From Pseudomonas fragi (GTDB taxonomy: Bacteria; Pseudomonadota; Gammaproteobacteria; Pseudomonadales; Pseudomonadaceae): DNA of 64,000 bases. This document shows positions 48,430 to 57,510 of this stretch, piece by piece. The notes under the pieces were generated by a model, which saw only the letters and a list, made by a program, of their open reading frames with translations, searched no databases and was not told the DNA's origin. A program made the position numbers and the translations under genes. The stretch's first letter is position 1. Every line of letters begins with the position of its first letter. The DNA is taken from the NCBI RefSeq assembly GCF_900105835.1, contig NZ_LT629783.1, forward strand, positions 4,052,501 to 4,116,500, in the 5' to 3' direction.

Positions 48430-49926
48430 ATGCAAAATGACGGGAAAGTGGGGCCTGGGCACAGGACCACCACGGAGTTGGCGATGCACTCGCCGCTTGC
48501 CCGCCTGCCTGTGATCCTGCTGCAGGTTCATGACAAGGCTGCCCAGCAGCTCAGAAACGACCTGCAGGTGTTGTTTGAAAACGCTGACGCCACGCTCTTC
48601 AAAATGGCTGACAAGGCGCAGAACGACACCGAGCAAAGCCTGTTTTTCGAGGCCATGCGCGATGTGCGGCTAAAACGCAAAAGCATTGAGCGCGGGTTTC
48701 TTGAGCGTCTGTTCGAGGCCTTTATCCGGCTGACCCAACCCGATGTGAGTGAACCTACCCTGCCGGGCATTGCACCGGCGCAAGCGGTGTTCTCGCTGAT
48801 GGCCAATGATCTTGAGCGCACGCAAGTGACTCATGCGATGGTGACGCGGGTGCTGACCCGCAGCCAGTTGGCCTTGTGCCAGTTAAGCACGCGTCTCAAT
48901 ACCCTCAGCTGTGTACCGCTGGATGAGCACAACAACCCGCTGGGCCCGGCGATGTTGTGTGAGTATTTTTTGCAGGCCAAGCGCGACCAGGGCATGGACA
49001 TCAAGGTCAAGCTGATCATGATGCGCCTGTTCGAAAAGTACCTGCTTGACCAGACCGGGCAGTTGTACGCCGATGCCAACCAACTGTTGATCGCCACGGG
49101 TGTGCTGCCTGACCTGTCCGACCGGGCCTCATGCTGCGCCGCCAAGGTGGGGATCCATGCGCAAGCATTGCCCGAGGCCAGCGAAGACGCGAGCAAGCTG
49201 GTGGGGCTGATTTTTGAATACATCCACGATGACAGCAATCTGTCGCAACCGTTGCGCAAATTGCTCGCGCTGCTGTGTGAGCCGATGCTGCAGATCGCTC
49301 GATGCGATCAGAATTTTTTCAGCTGTGACAGCCATCCGGCCCGACGCCTGTTAAACGTCATGGCCGATGCCGCGATCGGTTGGGATGCCTGCACCGATAG
49401 CTGCAACGATCCGCTCTACCGTAAGGTCGAGCATGTGGTACTGCAGTTGGCCCGCTATGCCGGCAATAACCCGGCGTTGCTTGAATCCTTGTTGCATGAC
49501 TTTTCGATGTTCACCCGCGGCGAGCGCAGCCGCACCGAGTTGCTTGAGCAGCGCACCCGAGATGCCGAGCAGGCCAGGCGCCGTCTGGCGCTGCAACCGG
49601 ACCCGGTGCAGCCGTGGCCATTGCCGGCTCTCGATGAACAGGGCCATCTGGGTTTGCTGTTGGTCAGCCAGCTGCGTATTGGCAGCTGGATCGAGTTGCA
49701 GGAAGAGGGCTGCACGCAGTTGCGTTGTAAGTTGATTACGATTCTGGAGCCGGACGGTACGCATATCTTTGTAAACCGTATCGGGGCCAAGGTGCTGGAA
49801 AAGAGCCGCAACGATTTAATCGTGCAACTGCGCAACGGCAGTATCCTGCTGGTGGATGACCGTCTGTTGGTCGACCGGGCGCTGGAGTCGGTGATAGACA
49901 GTTTGCGGCAGTCCGGCGCGGAGTAA
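48430..49926 (+). CDS. DUF1631 domain-containing protein
   Basis: The ATG at 48430 is preceded by GGGAGG and gives 498 residues (MQNDGKVGPGHRTT...). The protein is soluble, helical and matches the DUF1631 family by its repeated FxE-like segments (DLSQPLRKLLALLCEPMLQI-like, HPARRLLNVMADAAIGW). The C-terminal 90 residues are beta-rich (RIGSWIELQEEGCTQLRCKLIT...GTHIFVNRIGAKVLE) and resemble a PilZ-like fold. DUF1631 proteins are often longer. Function is unknown. Confidence 0.78.
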   Translation: MQNDGKVGPGHRTTTELAMHSPLARLPVILLQVHDKAAQQLRNDLQVLFENADATLFKMADKAQNDTEQSLFFEAMRDVRLKRKSIERGFLERLFEAFIRLTQPDVSEPTLPGIAPAQAVFSLMANDLERTQVTHAMVTRVLTRSQLALCQLSTRLNTLSCVPLDEHNNPLGPAMLCEYFLQAKRDQGMDIKVKLIMMRLFEKYLLDQTGQLYADANQLLIATGVLPDLSDRASCCAAKVGIHAQALPEASEDASKLVGLIFEYIHDDSNLSQPLRKLLALLCEPMLQIARCDQNFFSCDSHPARRLLNVMADAAIGWDACTDSCNDPLYRKVEHVVLQLARYAGNNPALLESLLHDFSMFTRGERSRTELLEQRTRDAEQARRRLALQPDPVQPWPLPALDEQGHLGLLLVSQLRIGSWIELQEEGCTQLRCKLITILEPDGTHIFVNRIGAKVLEKSRNDLIVQLRNGSILLVDDRLLVDRALESVIDSLRQSGAE

Positions 49927-50009
49927 TCACGCCCGGCACAGATTGCTCCCCATCGACGCGCGCATCGCGGCATACTGGGCCTTTGGTTTTGCCTGTCGAA
50001 GGAGCCTGT

Positions 50010-50573
50010 ATGCAGATGGACCCCGCGAGCGGCTGGTTTCATGGCGTGCGCCATTGCCCGTCACCCAACTTCAATGCGCGTCCGAGCGACGAAATCTCCC
50101 TGTTGGTGATCCACAACATCAGTTTGCCGCCGGGGCAGTTCGGTACCGGCAAGGTGCAGGAGTTCTTCCAGAATCAACTGGACGTCACAGAACATCCTTA
50201 CTTTGCAGGCATCATTGACCTGAGGGTAAGTGCGCATTTTCTGATTGAACGTGACGGCGCAGTCACCCAGTTTGTCTCCTGTTTTGATCGTGCCTGGCAT
50301 GCGGGGGTTTCGAGTTTCGAGGGCCGGGAAACCTGCAATGATTTTTCCCTGGGCATTGAGCTTGAAGGCACCGATGATCTGCCCTATACGGATGCGCAAT
50401 ATCAGGCGCTGACGGCCTTGAGCCGACAATTGCAGGCGGCTTTTCCCGCCATTAGCGGGCACCGGGTATGTGGCCACAGCGACGTGGCACCCGGGCGCAA
50501 GACCGATCCGGGGCCGGCTTTTGACTGGCAGCGCTTTCGCAGCGCGTTGCAGCACACAGGAGATAAACAATGA
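50010..50573 (+). CDS. ampD: 1,6-anhydro-N-acetylmuramyl-L-alanine amidase AmpD
   Basis: A 187-residue cytoplasmic zinc amidase that recycles anhydro-muropeptides and thereby keeps AmpR-controlled beta-lactamase off. The ATG at 50010 follows AAGGAG. Zinc-site motifs: LLVIHNISLPPGQFG, FDRAWHAGVS and CGHSDVAPGRKTDPGPAFDW. Overlaps ampE by four bases. Confidence 0.95.
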   Translation: MQMDPASGWFHGVRHCPSPNFNARPSDEISLLVIHNISLPPGQFGTGKVQEFFQNQLDVTEHPYFAGIIDLRVSAHFLIERDGAVTQFVSCFDRAWHAGVSSFEGRETCNDFSLGIELEGTDDLPYTDAQYQALTALSRQLQAAFPAISGHRVCGHSDVAPGRKTDPGPAFDWQRFRSALQHTGDKQ

Positions 50574-51406
50574 GTTTTGTGGTGTTACTGCTGGCGATTC
50601 TGGTCGAGAAATTCTCGGGCGTACGTCAGCGCCTGCAGCGTGATGGCGGCTGGTTGCGCGAGCTGCACAAGCTGGAAGCCAGCCCTGGTTTGGGCAACAA
50701 GCCCTGGTGGGTGCTGTTTATCCTGATTGCGTTGCCTGCAGTGGTATTGGGTTTGCTGCTGGTGGTGTTGCACCCGGTGGCTTATGGCCTGCTGGCGCTG
50801 CCAATCCATCTGCTGGTGGTGATTTACAGCCTGGGGCGTGGCGATCTGCTGGGGGGGCTGGGGCCGTTTCGCGACGCCTGGCGCCGGGGTGATCTGCAGG
50901 CGGCCGCTCATGTGGCCGAGCGTGACCTGCGGGTAACTGCTGACAGCGGTGAGCAATTGCTGGAGAACGTGCAGAGGCACCTGCTGTGGCAGGCCTATCA
51001 AAGCTTCTTTGCAGTGATTTTCTGGTACTTCCTGCTGGGTCCGGTGGCGGTCTTGAGTTATCGCCTGCTGGCCCTGGCGCAGGAACACAGCCAGAACCCG
51101 GCGCTGGTCGAACGTGCCGGGCAATTGCGCCATGCCTTTGACTGGTTGCCGGTGCGGCTGCTGGCGGCCAGCTTTGCCCTGGTGGGCAACTTTGCGGCGG
51201 TCAGCCGGGTGATGCTGCATGAATTGCTGAGCTGGGACATCAGTGCTGCGCAGCTGATCGACAAGGCCGGTTGTGCCGCCGCCGAAATCCCTGTGCCGCA
51301 GCTTGGGCCTGAAGGCGTGAGCAGCCTCGACACCCTGTGGGCCTTGCTGCTGCGTGCGGCGGTGCTGTGGTATGCGTGCTTTGCGGTGTGGGCGTTGTTG
51401 CTCTGA
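50570..51406 (+). CDS. ampE: regulatory signalling modulator AmpE
   Basis: A 278-residue inner membrane protein of the AmpE/CobD-like family. Membrane segments are near residues 45-65, 70-85, 145-165, 190-205 and 262-278. It is the partner gene of ampD in the ampDE operon; its molecular role is unsettled. Confidence 0.92.
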   Translation: MSFVVLLLAILVEKFSGVRQRLQRDGGWLRELHKLEASPGLGNKPWWVLFILIALPAVVLGLLLVVLHPVAYGLLALPIHLLVVIYSLGRGDLLGGLGPFRDAWRRGDLQAAAHVAERDLRVTADSGEQLLENVQRHLLWQAYQSFFAVIFWYFLLGPVAVLSYRLLALAQEHSQNPALVERAGQLRHAFDWLPVRLLAASFALVGNFAAVSRVMLHELLSWDISAAQLIDKAGCAAAEIPVPQLGPEGVSSLDTLWALLLRAAVLWYACFAVWALLL

Positions 51407-51432
51407 CAGCACGTAACCCCTGTCGATACTCT

Positions 51433-51566
51433 GTTGCTGACGAGTAGGACGAGGCTGCGCGGCAGTCGTAAAACCATGTAACCCGGTGGTTCAGGTGTAC
51501 TGCGGTTACGAGGTTTGCGACCGCTTCGCGCTCGAACGCAGCCTCGTACTACTCGTCAGCGACTAC
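51433..51566. repeat. inverted-repeat element, GCTGACGAG subtype, copy D
   Basis: Left arm GTTGCTGACGAGTAGGACGAG and right arm CTCGTACTACTCGTCAGCGAC are inverted, with the inner GGCTGCG/CGCAGCC shared with copies A-C. It lies between convergent ampE and tatD, and tatD's stop codon is inside the right arm. Confidence 0.82.
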
Positions 51567-52359
51567 AGGGAGCGAGGTCAGGCTTCCAGCCAAACAGCTC
51601 GCAGGTATTGGTGGTACTTGCACTTGCCAGGGCGTCAGGGCTGATGCCCATTACCTCGGCCAGTGCCCGGCAAATATCGGGCAGGTGCTGCGGACTGTTG
51701 CGCTGGTTGGGGTACATGGCCGGGGCCATGTCGGGCGAATCGGTTTCCAGCACGATGGCGTCCAGCGGCAGGTCGACGATCACCTTGCGCAGGCGCAAGG
51801 CCTGTGGCCAGGTCGCAGCGCCGCCCAGGCCCAGCTTGAAGCCCAGCTTTATATACTCGCGGGCTTCTTCGCGACTGCCGGCAAATGCATGCACGATCCC
51901 GCCGCGCTGCAGCTTGAAGCGCTTGAGGGTGGCAATCACTTGCGCGTGGCTACGGCGCACATGCAGCAGGGCGGGCAGGGCAAAGTCGGCAGCCAGCTGT
52001 AATTGGGCTTCAAACAGTTGTTGCTGGCCCTCGCGGTCAAGCTCGGGCAGAAAGTAGTCCAGGCCAATCTCACCCACGGCACACACTTGCGGGTGCCCCG
52101 CCAGACGGCTCAGCCATTGCCCCAGTTCAACCACATGCTCGGGGCGATGCTCGTTGAGGTACACCGGGTGCAGGCCAAACGCGGCATACAGCTGACTGTC
52201 GGTTTGGACCAGGTCCCACACGCGCTGCCAATTGCTCTGGTAGACCCCCAGTACCACCATTTTCTCAACCCCCAACGCCCGACTGCCTGCCAGTAACTGC
52301 GGGCGGTCAGCATCAAAGTCCGGGAAGTCGAGGTGGGTATGGGTGTCGATCAGTTGCAT
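51556..52359 (-). CDS. tatD: TatD-family metal-dependent DNase
   Basis: A 267-residue TatD-type hydrolase. Metal ligands H7/H9 in LIDTHTHLDFPDFD, then GEIGLDYF, HVRRSHAQV, HAFAGSREEA and ETDSPDMAPA motifs. Usual role: 3'-5' exonuclease/DNase in DNA repair. Its last codons (CSR and stop) come from the right arm of repeat copy D, so the C terminus appears to be shaped by the repeat. Confidence 0.92.
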   Translation of the reverse strand: MQLIDTHTHLDFPDFDADRPQLLAGSRALGVEKMVVLGVYQSNWQRVWDLVQTDSQLYAAFGLHPVYLNEHRPEHVVELGQWLSRLAGHPQVCAVGEIGLDYFLPELDREGQQQLFEAQLQLAADFALPALLHVRRSHAQVIATLKRFKLQRGGIVHAFAGSREEAREYIKLGFKLGLGGAATWPQALRLRKVIVDLPLDAIVLETDSPDMAPAMYPNQRNSPQHLPDICRALAEVMGISPDALASASTTNTCELFGWKPDLAPCSR

Positions 52360-52361
52360 GC

Positions 52362-53357
52362 TCAGGCCTGGTGGATACGCTGTTTGAAGTTACGCGCAAT
52401 GGCATGGATACCGGGCACGTAGTTTTGCTCTTCAATCGCAGCCAGCGCCAGGTTCAGGGCTGTTTCGGCAATCAGTTTGTGTTGTTGGCCCATCGCATTG
52501 ACTGGCAGCGGCAGGAAATCCAGCAGCTGTGTGTCACCAAAGGTGGCCAGGCGCGATGGCGGGCGCTGAGTCGGGTGTTCCAGCAATGCATCGAACATCC
52601 CTTGCAGCAGCACATAGGAGGTGGTGATCAGCGCATCGGGGAAGTGCCCCTGGCGTGCCAGCAGATCATCAATGATGCGCCGCCCGCATTCGCGGCTGAA
52701 CGCGCTGCCGTGTTCGATCAACACTTCGCCCTTGAACCCTTCGACCGCTTGCTTGAAGCCGGCTTCACGCGCCTGGCTGACGCTCAGTTCAGGACGCGCA
52801 CCGATCAGTACAATCTGACGCGGCAATGGCTGCAGCAGGCTGCGGGTCAGTTGCAGGCTGGCTTCGCAATCATCGCTGATCACCGAGCAGAAGCGCTCCG
52901 GCTCCAGGGTCCGGTCAATGGCAATGATCGGCATGCCCAGGTCTTGCAACTGGCGGTAGCTGTCATCGTCTGCGGGCAAGCAACTGGCCACGAACAGGGC
53001 ATCGCAGCGACGGGCACGAAACAACTTGAGCAATTGGCGCTCGCTGTCCGGCGCATCGTCGGAGCTGGCGATCAGCAACTGATAGCCACGGGCACGGGCA
53101 CCTTGCTCAAGCTGCTTGGCCAGGCGCGCATAGCTGGGGTTTTCCAGATCCGGCAGGATAAACCCCAAGGTGCGCGTATGTCGGCTGCGCAGCCCGGCTG
53201 CCTGCGGGTTGGGCGTGAAGCCGTGCTCCTCGACCACCGCACGCACGCGCTCGACCGTGCTGCTGCTGATGCGCTGCTGTTCGGCTTTTCCATTGATGAC
53301 ATAGCTGGCAGTCGTTACGGAAACACCTGCCAATTGAGCGATATCACTGAGTTTCAC
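52362..53357 (-). CDS. cra: catabolite repressor/activator Cra (FruR)
   Basis: A 331-residue LacI-type regulator. N-terminal HTH MKLSDIAQLAGVSVTTASYVING, then the sugar-binding fold. In P. putida the FruR/Cra protein represses fruBKA and is released by fructose 1-phosphate. It is divergent from fruB, with a matching operator between them. Confidence 0.93.
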   Translation of the reverse strand: MKLSDIAQLAGVSVTTASYVINGKAEQQRISSSTVERVRAVVEEHGFTPNPQAAGLRSRHTRTLGFILPDLENPSYARLAKQLEQGARARGYQLLIASSDDAPDSERQLLKLFRARRCDALFVASCLPADDDSYRQLQDLGMPIIAIDRTLEPERFCSVISDDCEASLQLTRSLLQPLPRQIVLIGARPELSVSQAREAGFKQAVEGFKGEVLIEHGSAFSRECGRRIIDDLLARQGHFPDALITTSYVLLQGMFDALLEHPTQRPPSRLATFGDTQLLDFLPLPVNAMGQQHKLIAETALNLALAAIEEQNYVPGIHAIARNFKQRIHQA

Positions 53358-53696
53358 GCCGAATATTCCTTATTTTTTGTAGTACATGTCGACATTCTGG
53401 CCAATCCTAACCGATAAAGGCAGCCGACCATCGTCTGCCTTGGGTGCGCTGTATCTATTTGCGACATCTGCCCGCTGCCGCCAGGCAATACGACAAGTTG
53501 GACTTCAAGCGCGGGCAATTATGCAGTAACGTGCCGGGTATTCTTGATTAAACGTTTCAGCCGCCGTATTTAAAGGCGCCTGTCCTGGTAGCGATGTGTT
53601 TGCCACACATCTGCTGACGCAGCCCGGGACGGGCGACCTAAGCTGACTTAATTCAAAACAATACCGGTTGCCATTGAGTACCGGAAAGGAGAACGC
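53358..53696. other. cra-fruB control region
   Basis: A 339-base region without a gene. It holds the Cra operator (53548-53559), a weak possible TTGGAC (53498) ahead of it, and a strong ribosome site (AAAGGAGA) just before fruB. Confidence 0.5.
53548..53559 (+). promoter_or_regulatory. Cra (FruR) operator of fruBKA
   Basis: TTAAACGTTTCA, a near-palindrome with the AAACGTTT core, matches, as I recall, the operator described for Pseudomonas putida FruR. It lies 138 bases ahead of fruB. Confidence 0.75.
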
Positions 53697-56558
53697 ATGC
53701 TCGAGCTCACTATAGAGCAGATATCCATGGGCCAGACGGCTGTGGATAAATCTGCGGCGCTGCAATTGCTGGCCGATAAACTGGTTGCCGATGGCCTGGT
53801 GGCCGAAGGTTATCTGAGCGGCCTGCAAGCGCGTGAGGCTCAGGGCTCGACCTTTCTGGGCCAGGGCATCGCCATCCCCCACGGCACCCCTGAAACCCGC
53901 GAGCTGGTGTTTACCACGGGCGTGCGTTTGCTGCAGTTCCCTGAAGGGGTGGATTGGGGCGATGGTCAGATGGTGTACCTGGCGATTGGTATTGCGGCCA
54001 AGTCCGACGAACATTTGCGTTTGCTGCAACTGCTGACCCGTGCCCTGGGCGAAACCGATCTGGGCGAGGCCCTGCGCCGCGCCAGCTCTGCCGAGGCGTT
54101 GCTCAAGCTATTGCAGGGCGCACCGCAAGAGCTGGCGCTGGATGCCCAGATGATTGGCCTGGGCGTTTCTGCTGACGACTTTGAGGAGCTGGTATGGCGC
54201 GGCGCCCGTCTGTTGCGTCAGGCCGATTGCGTGAGCAATGGCTTTGCTGCCGTCTTGCAACAAGTCGATGCGCTGCCGCTGGGTGATGGCCTGTGGTGGC
54301 TGCACAGCGAGCAAACCGTCAAGCGTCCGGGGCTGGCGTTTGTGACCCCCGACAAACCGATGCGCTATCTGGGCCAGCCGTTGAGCGGCCTGTTTTGCCT
54401 GGCCAGCCTCGGTGAAGCCCATCAGGCCTTGCTGGAACGCTTGTGTGCGCTGCTGATTGCCGGTCGCGGCCATGAACTGGGCAATGCCACCAGTCGCCGT
54501 GCCGTGCTGGAAGTACTGGGCGGTGAGCTGCCGGCCGACTGGCCAAGTGCCCGTATCCCTCTGGCCAACGCCCACGGCCTGCATGCGCGGCCGGCCAAGG
54601 TGCTGGCGCAACTGGCCAAAAGCTTTGAAGGCGAAATTCGCGTCAGGATCGTCGATGGTCAGGACTCGGCCGTTTCGGCCAAGAGCCTGAGCAAGCTGCT
54701 GAGCCTGGGTGCCCGTCGCGGTCAGGTGCTGGAGTTTGTCGCTGAACCAACTATCGCCAATGATGCACTGCCTGCACTACTGGCTGCAGTTGAGGCCGGT
54801 TTGGGTGAAGAAGTCGAGCCGTTGCCGACCTTGGCCGAAGCTGTGCCCGGGGTAGCCGAAATCGCTACGCTGATCACCGCCCCGGCGGCTGGCAGCACGC
54901 TGCAGGCCATTGCTGCTTCGCCCGGCATTGCCATTGGCCCGGCGCATATACAGGTGCTGCAAACGTTCGATTACCCGCTGCGTGGCGAGTCCTGCGTGGT
55001 CGAGCGAGAGCGTCTGCAAAAAGCCCTGAGTGAAGTGCGCAAGGATATTGAAGGCCTGATTACGCGCAGCCAGTCCAAGGCCATCCGCGAAATCTTCATT
55101 ACCCACCAGGAAATGCTCGACGACCCGGAACTGACCGATGAAGTGGATTCGCGCCTCAAGCAGGGCGAAAGCGCTGAAGCGGCGTGGATGTCGGTGATCG
55201 AGGCTGCTGCGCGTCAGCAGGAGTCCTTGCAGGATGCCCTGCTCGCCGAGCGGGCAGCCGACCTGCGGGATATTGGCCGTCGTGTGCTGGCCCAGTTGTG
55301 TGGCGTCGAAACTCCGGCTGAGCCTGATGAACCGTATGTGCTGGTGATGGATGAGGTCGGGCCTTCGGATGTGGCGCGCCTTGATCCGGCGCGGGTGGCG
55401 GGTATTTTGACCGCCCGTGGCGGTGCGACGGCGCACAGCGCGATTGTCGCCCGTGCCCTCGGCATTCCGGCCCTGGTGGGCGCTGGGGAGGCGGTGTTGC
55501 TGCTTGCGCCGGGCACTGAGCTGTTGATTGATGGCCAGCGCGGTCGCCTGCATGTATCCCCTGACGCAGACGCCTTGCAGCGCGCCACGCAAGAGCGCGA
55601 CAGCCGTGAGCAGCGCCTGCTGGCAGCTTCCGCCCGACGCCATGAGCTGGCGGTGACTCAGGACGGGCATGCGGTGGAAGTGTTTGCCAATATCGGCGAA
55701 AGCAAAGGCGTCGCCTCTGCGGTGGAGCAGGGTGCCGAAGGCATTGGCCTGCTGCGCACCGAACTGATTTTCATGGCCCATTCGCAAGTGCCGGACGAGG
55801 CGACGCAAGAAGCCGAATACCGCCGTGTGCTCGATGGTCTGGCCGGTCGACCGCTGGTGGTGCGCACGCTGGACGTGGGCGGCGACAAACCGCTGCCGTA
55901 CTGGCCGATCGAGAAAGAAGAAAACCCGTTTTTGGGTGTGCGTGGTATTCGTCTGACCCTGCAACGCCCGCAAGTGATGGAAAGCCAGTTGCGCGCCCTG
56001 CTGCGCTCGGCGGACAACCGCCCGCTGCGCATCATGTTCCCGATGGTGGGCAGCGTGGCCGAGTGGCGCGCCGCCCGCGACATGACCGAACGTCTGCGTC
56101 TGGAAATCCCTGTATCTGACCTGCAACTGGGGATCATGATCGAGGTCCCGTCCGCCGCCTTGCTGGCGCCGGTGCTGGCCAGGGAAGTGGACTTTTTCAG
56201 CGTCGGCACCAACGACCTGACCCAGTACACCCTGGCCATCGACCGTGGTCACCCGACCCTGTCGGCCCAGGCCGACGGTCTGCACCCGGCGGTGTTGCAA
56301 CTGATCGACATCACCGTGCGTGCCGCCCATGCCCACGGCAAATGGGTGGGCGTTTGCGGCGAACTGGCGGCCGACCCGCTGGCCGTGCCAGTACTTGTCG
56401 GTCTTGGCGTGGACGAGCTGAGCGTGTCGGCGCGCAGCATCCCCGAGGTTAAGGCGCGGGTGCGCGAATTGAGCATGGACCGTCTGAAAACCCTGGCCGC
56501 CGAGGCATTGAGCGTCGGCAGCCCGGATGAAGTCCGTGCCTTGGTGGAGGCGCTCTGA
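53697..56558 (+). CDS. fruB: fructose PTS multiphosphoryl transfer protein FruB (EIIA-HPr-EI)
   Basis: A 953-residue fusion carrying phosphate from PEP to the fructose permease. EIIA(Fru) at residues 1-150 with phospho-His62 (GIAIPHGTPE); HPr at about 280-370 with His296 (ANAHGLHARPAKVL); enzyme I at 400-953 with His580 (GGATAHSAIVARALG) and the PEP-binding GTNDLTQYTLAIDRG. In pseudomonads this single protein supplies the whole phosphate relay for fructose. Its stop shares one base with the fruK start. Confidence 0.97.
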   Translation: MLELTIEQISMGQTAVDKSAALQLLADKLVADGLVAEGYLSGLQAREAQGSTFLGQGIAIPHGTPETRELVFTTGVRLLQFPEGVDWGDGQMVYLAIGIAAKSDEHLRLLQLLTRALGETDLGEALRRASSAEALLKLLQGAPQELALDAQMIGLGVSADDFEELVWRGARLLRQADCVSNGFAAVLQQVDALPLGDGLWWLHSEQTVKRPGLAFVTPDKPMRYLGQPLSGLFCLASLGEAHQALLERLCALLIAGRGHELGNATSRRAVLEVLGGELPADWPSARIPLANAHGLHARPAKVLAQLAKSFEGEIRVRIVDGQDSAVSAKSLSKLLSLGARRGQVLEFVAEPTIANDALPALLAAVEAGLGEEVEPLPTLAEAVPGVAEIATLITAPAAGSTLQAIAASPGIAIGPAHIQVLQTFDYPLRGESCVVERERLQKALSEVRKDIEGLITRSQSKAIREIFITHQEMLDDPELTDEVDSRLKQGESAEAAWMSVIEAAARQQESLQDALLAERAADLRDIGRRVLAQLCGVETPAEPDEPYVLVMDEVGPSDVARLDPARVAGILTARGGATAHSAIVARALGIPALVGAGEAVLLLAPGTELLIDGQRGRLHVSPDADALQRATQERDSREQRLLAASARRHELAVTQDGHAVEVFANIGESKGVASAVEQGAEGIGLLRTELIFMAHSQVPDEATQEAEYRRVLDGLAGRPLVVRTLDVGGDKPLPYWPIEKEENPFLGVRGIRLTLQRPQVMESQLRALLRSADNRPLRIMFPMVGSVAEWRAARDMTERLRLEIPVSDLQLGIMIEVPSAALLAPVLAREVDFFSVGTNDLTQYTLAIDRGHPTLSAQADGLHPAVLQLIDITVRAAHAHGKWVGVCGELAADPLAVPVLVGLGVDELSVSARSIPEVKARVRELSMDRLKTLAAEALSVGSPDEVRALVEAL

Positions 56559-57499
56559 TGGCCCGTATTCTGACCGTTACCCTCAACCCGGCACTGGACT
56601 TGACCGTGCGCCTTGCTCAGTTGCAGCCGGGCGAAGTCAACCGCAGCCCGCTGATGCTGACCCATGCCGCCGGCAAAGGCCTGAACGTCGCGCAAGTGCT
56701 GGCTGATCTGGGCCACACACTGACCGTGAGCGGTTTTTTGGGCGAAGACAATGCGCAAGCGTTCGATGCCCTGTTCAAGCGTCGCGGTTTTGTCGATGCC
56801 TTTATCCGCGTGCCCGGCGAAACCCGCAGCAATATCAAGCTGGCCGAAGACGACGGTCGTGTCACCGACCTTAACGGGCCGGGGCCGCAGGTTGGCGCAC
56901 AGGCGCAGCAAACGTTGCTCGATACCCTCGAACGCATTGCTCCCGGGCATGACGCGGTCGTGGTGGCTGGCAGTTTGCCCCGGGGCGTCAGCCCGCAGTG
57001 GTTGCACGATCTGCTGCTGCGCCTTAAGGGCATGGGGTTGAAAGTGATCCTGGACACCAGCGGCGAAGCCTTGAAGCAAGGGCTGGCGGCAGGCCCGTGG
57101 CTGATCAAGCCCAACAGTGAAGAACTCAGCGATGCCCTGGGCAGCGATATCAGCAGCCTTGCAGCGCAGATTGCTGCGGCATCGCGCTTGCAGGCGCAGG
57201 GTGTCGAGCATGTAGTCATTTCCCACGGTGCAGAAGGCGTGAACTGGTTCAGCCGCGCACCGGCCTTGCAGGCGTTGCCGCCCAAAGTCAGCGTCGCCAG
57301 CACGGTGGGCGCAGGCGATTCGCTGCTGGCGGGCATGGTCCACGGTTTGCTCAGCGGCCACAGCCCCGAGCAGACCCTGCGCACCGCCACGGCCATTGCG
57401 GCAATGGCCGTTACCCAGATCGGTTTTGGTATCAGCGATGCGGCGCACCTGGCGACGCTCGAAAGCGGCGTTCGCGTTCGCCCCCTGACAGAAGAATAA
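56558..57499 (+). CDS. fruK: 1-phosphofructokinase
   Basis: A 313-residue PfkB-family kinase that phosphorylates fructose 1-phosphate to the 1,6-bisphosphate. Motifs: NPALDLTVRLAQLQPGEVNR, HAAGKGLNVAQVLADLG and VGAGDSLLAGMVHGLLSG (anion hole with catalytic Asp). One-base overlap with fruB. Confidence 0.96.
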   Translation: MARILTVTLNPALDLTVRLAQLQPGEVNRSPLMLTHAAGKGLNVAQVLADLGHTLTVSGFLGEDNAQAFDALFKRRGFVDAFIRVPGETRSNIKLAEDDGRVTDLNGPGPQVGAQAQQTLLDTLERIAPGHDAVVVAGSLPRGVSPQWLHDLLLRLKGMGLKVILDTSGEALKQGLAAGPWLIKPNSEELSDALGSDISSLAAQIAAASRLQAQGVEHVVISHGAEGVNWFSRAPALQALPPKVSVASTVGAGDSLLAGMVHGLLSGHSPEQTLRTATAIAAMAVTQIGFGISDAAHLATLESGVRVRPLTEE

Positions 57500-57510
57500 A
57501 AGGAATCCAC

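Noticed and set aside
54777..56336. A 519-codon open frame antisense to fruB
   Set aside because: Shadow frame; fruB has its PTS active-site residues on the other strand.
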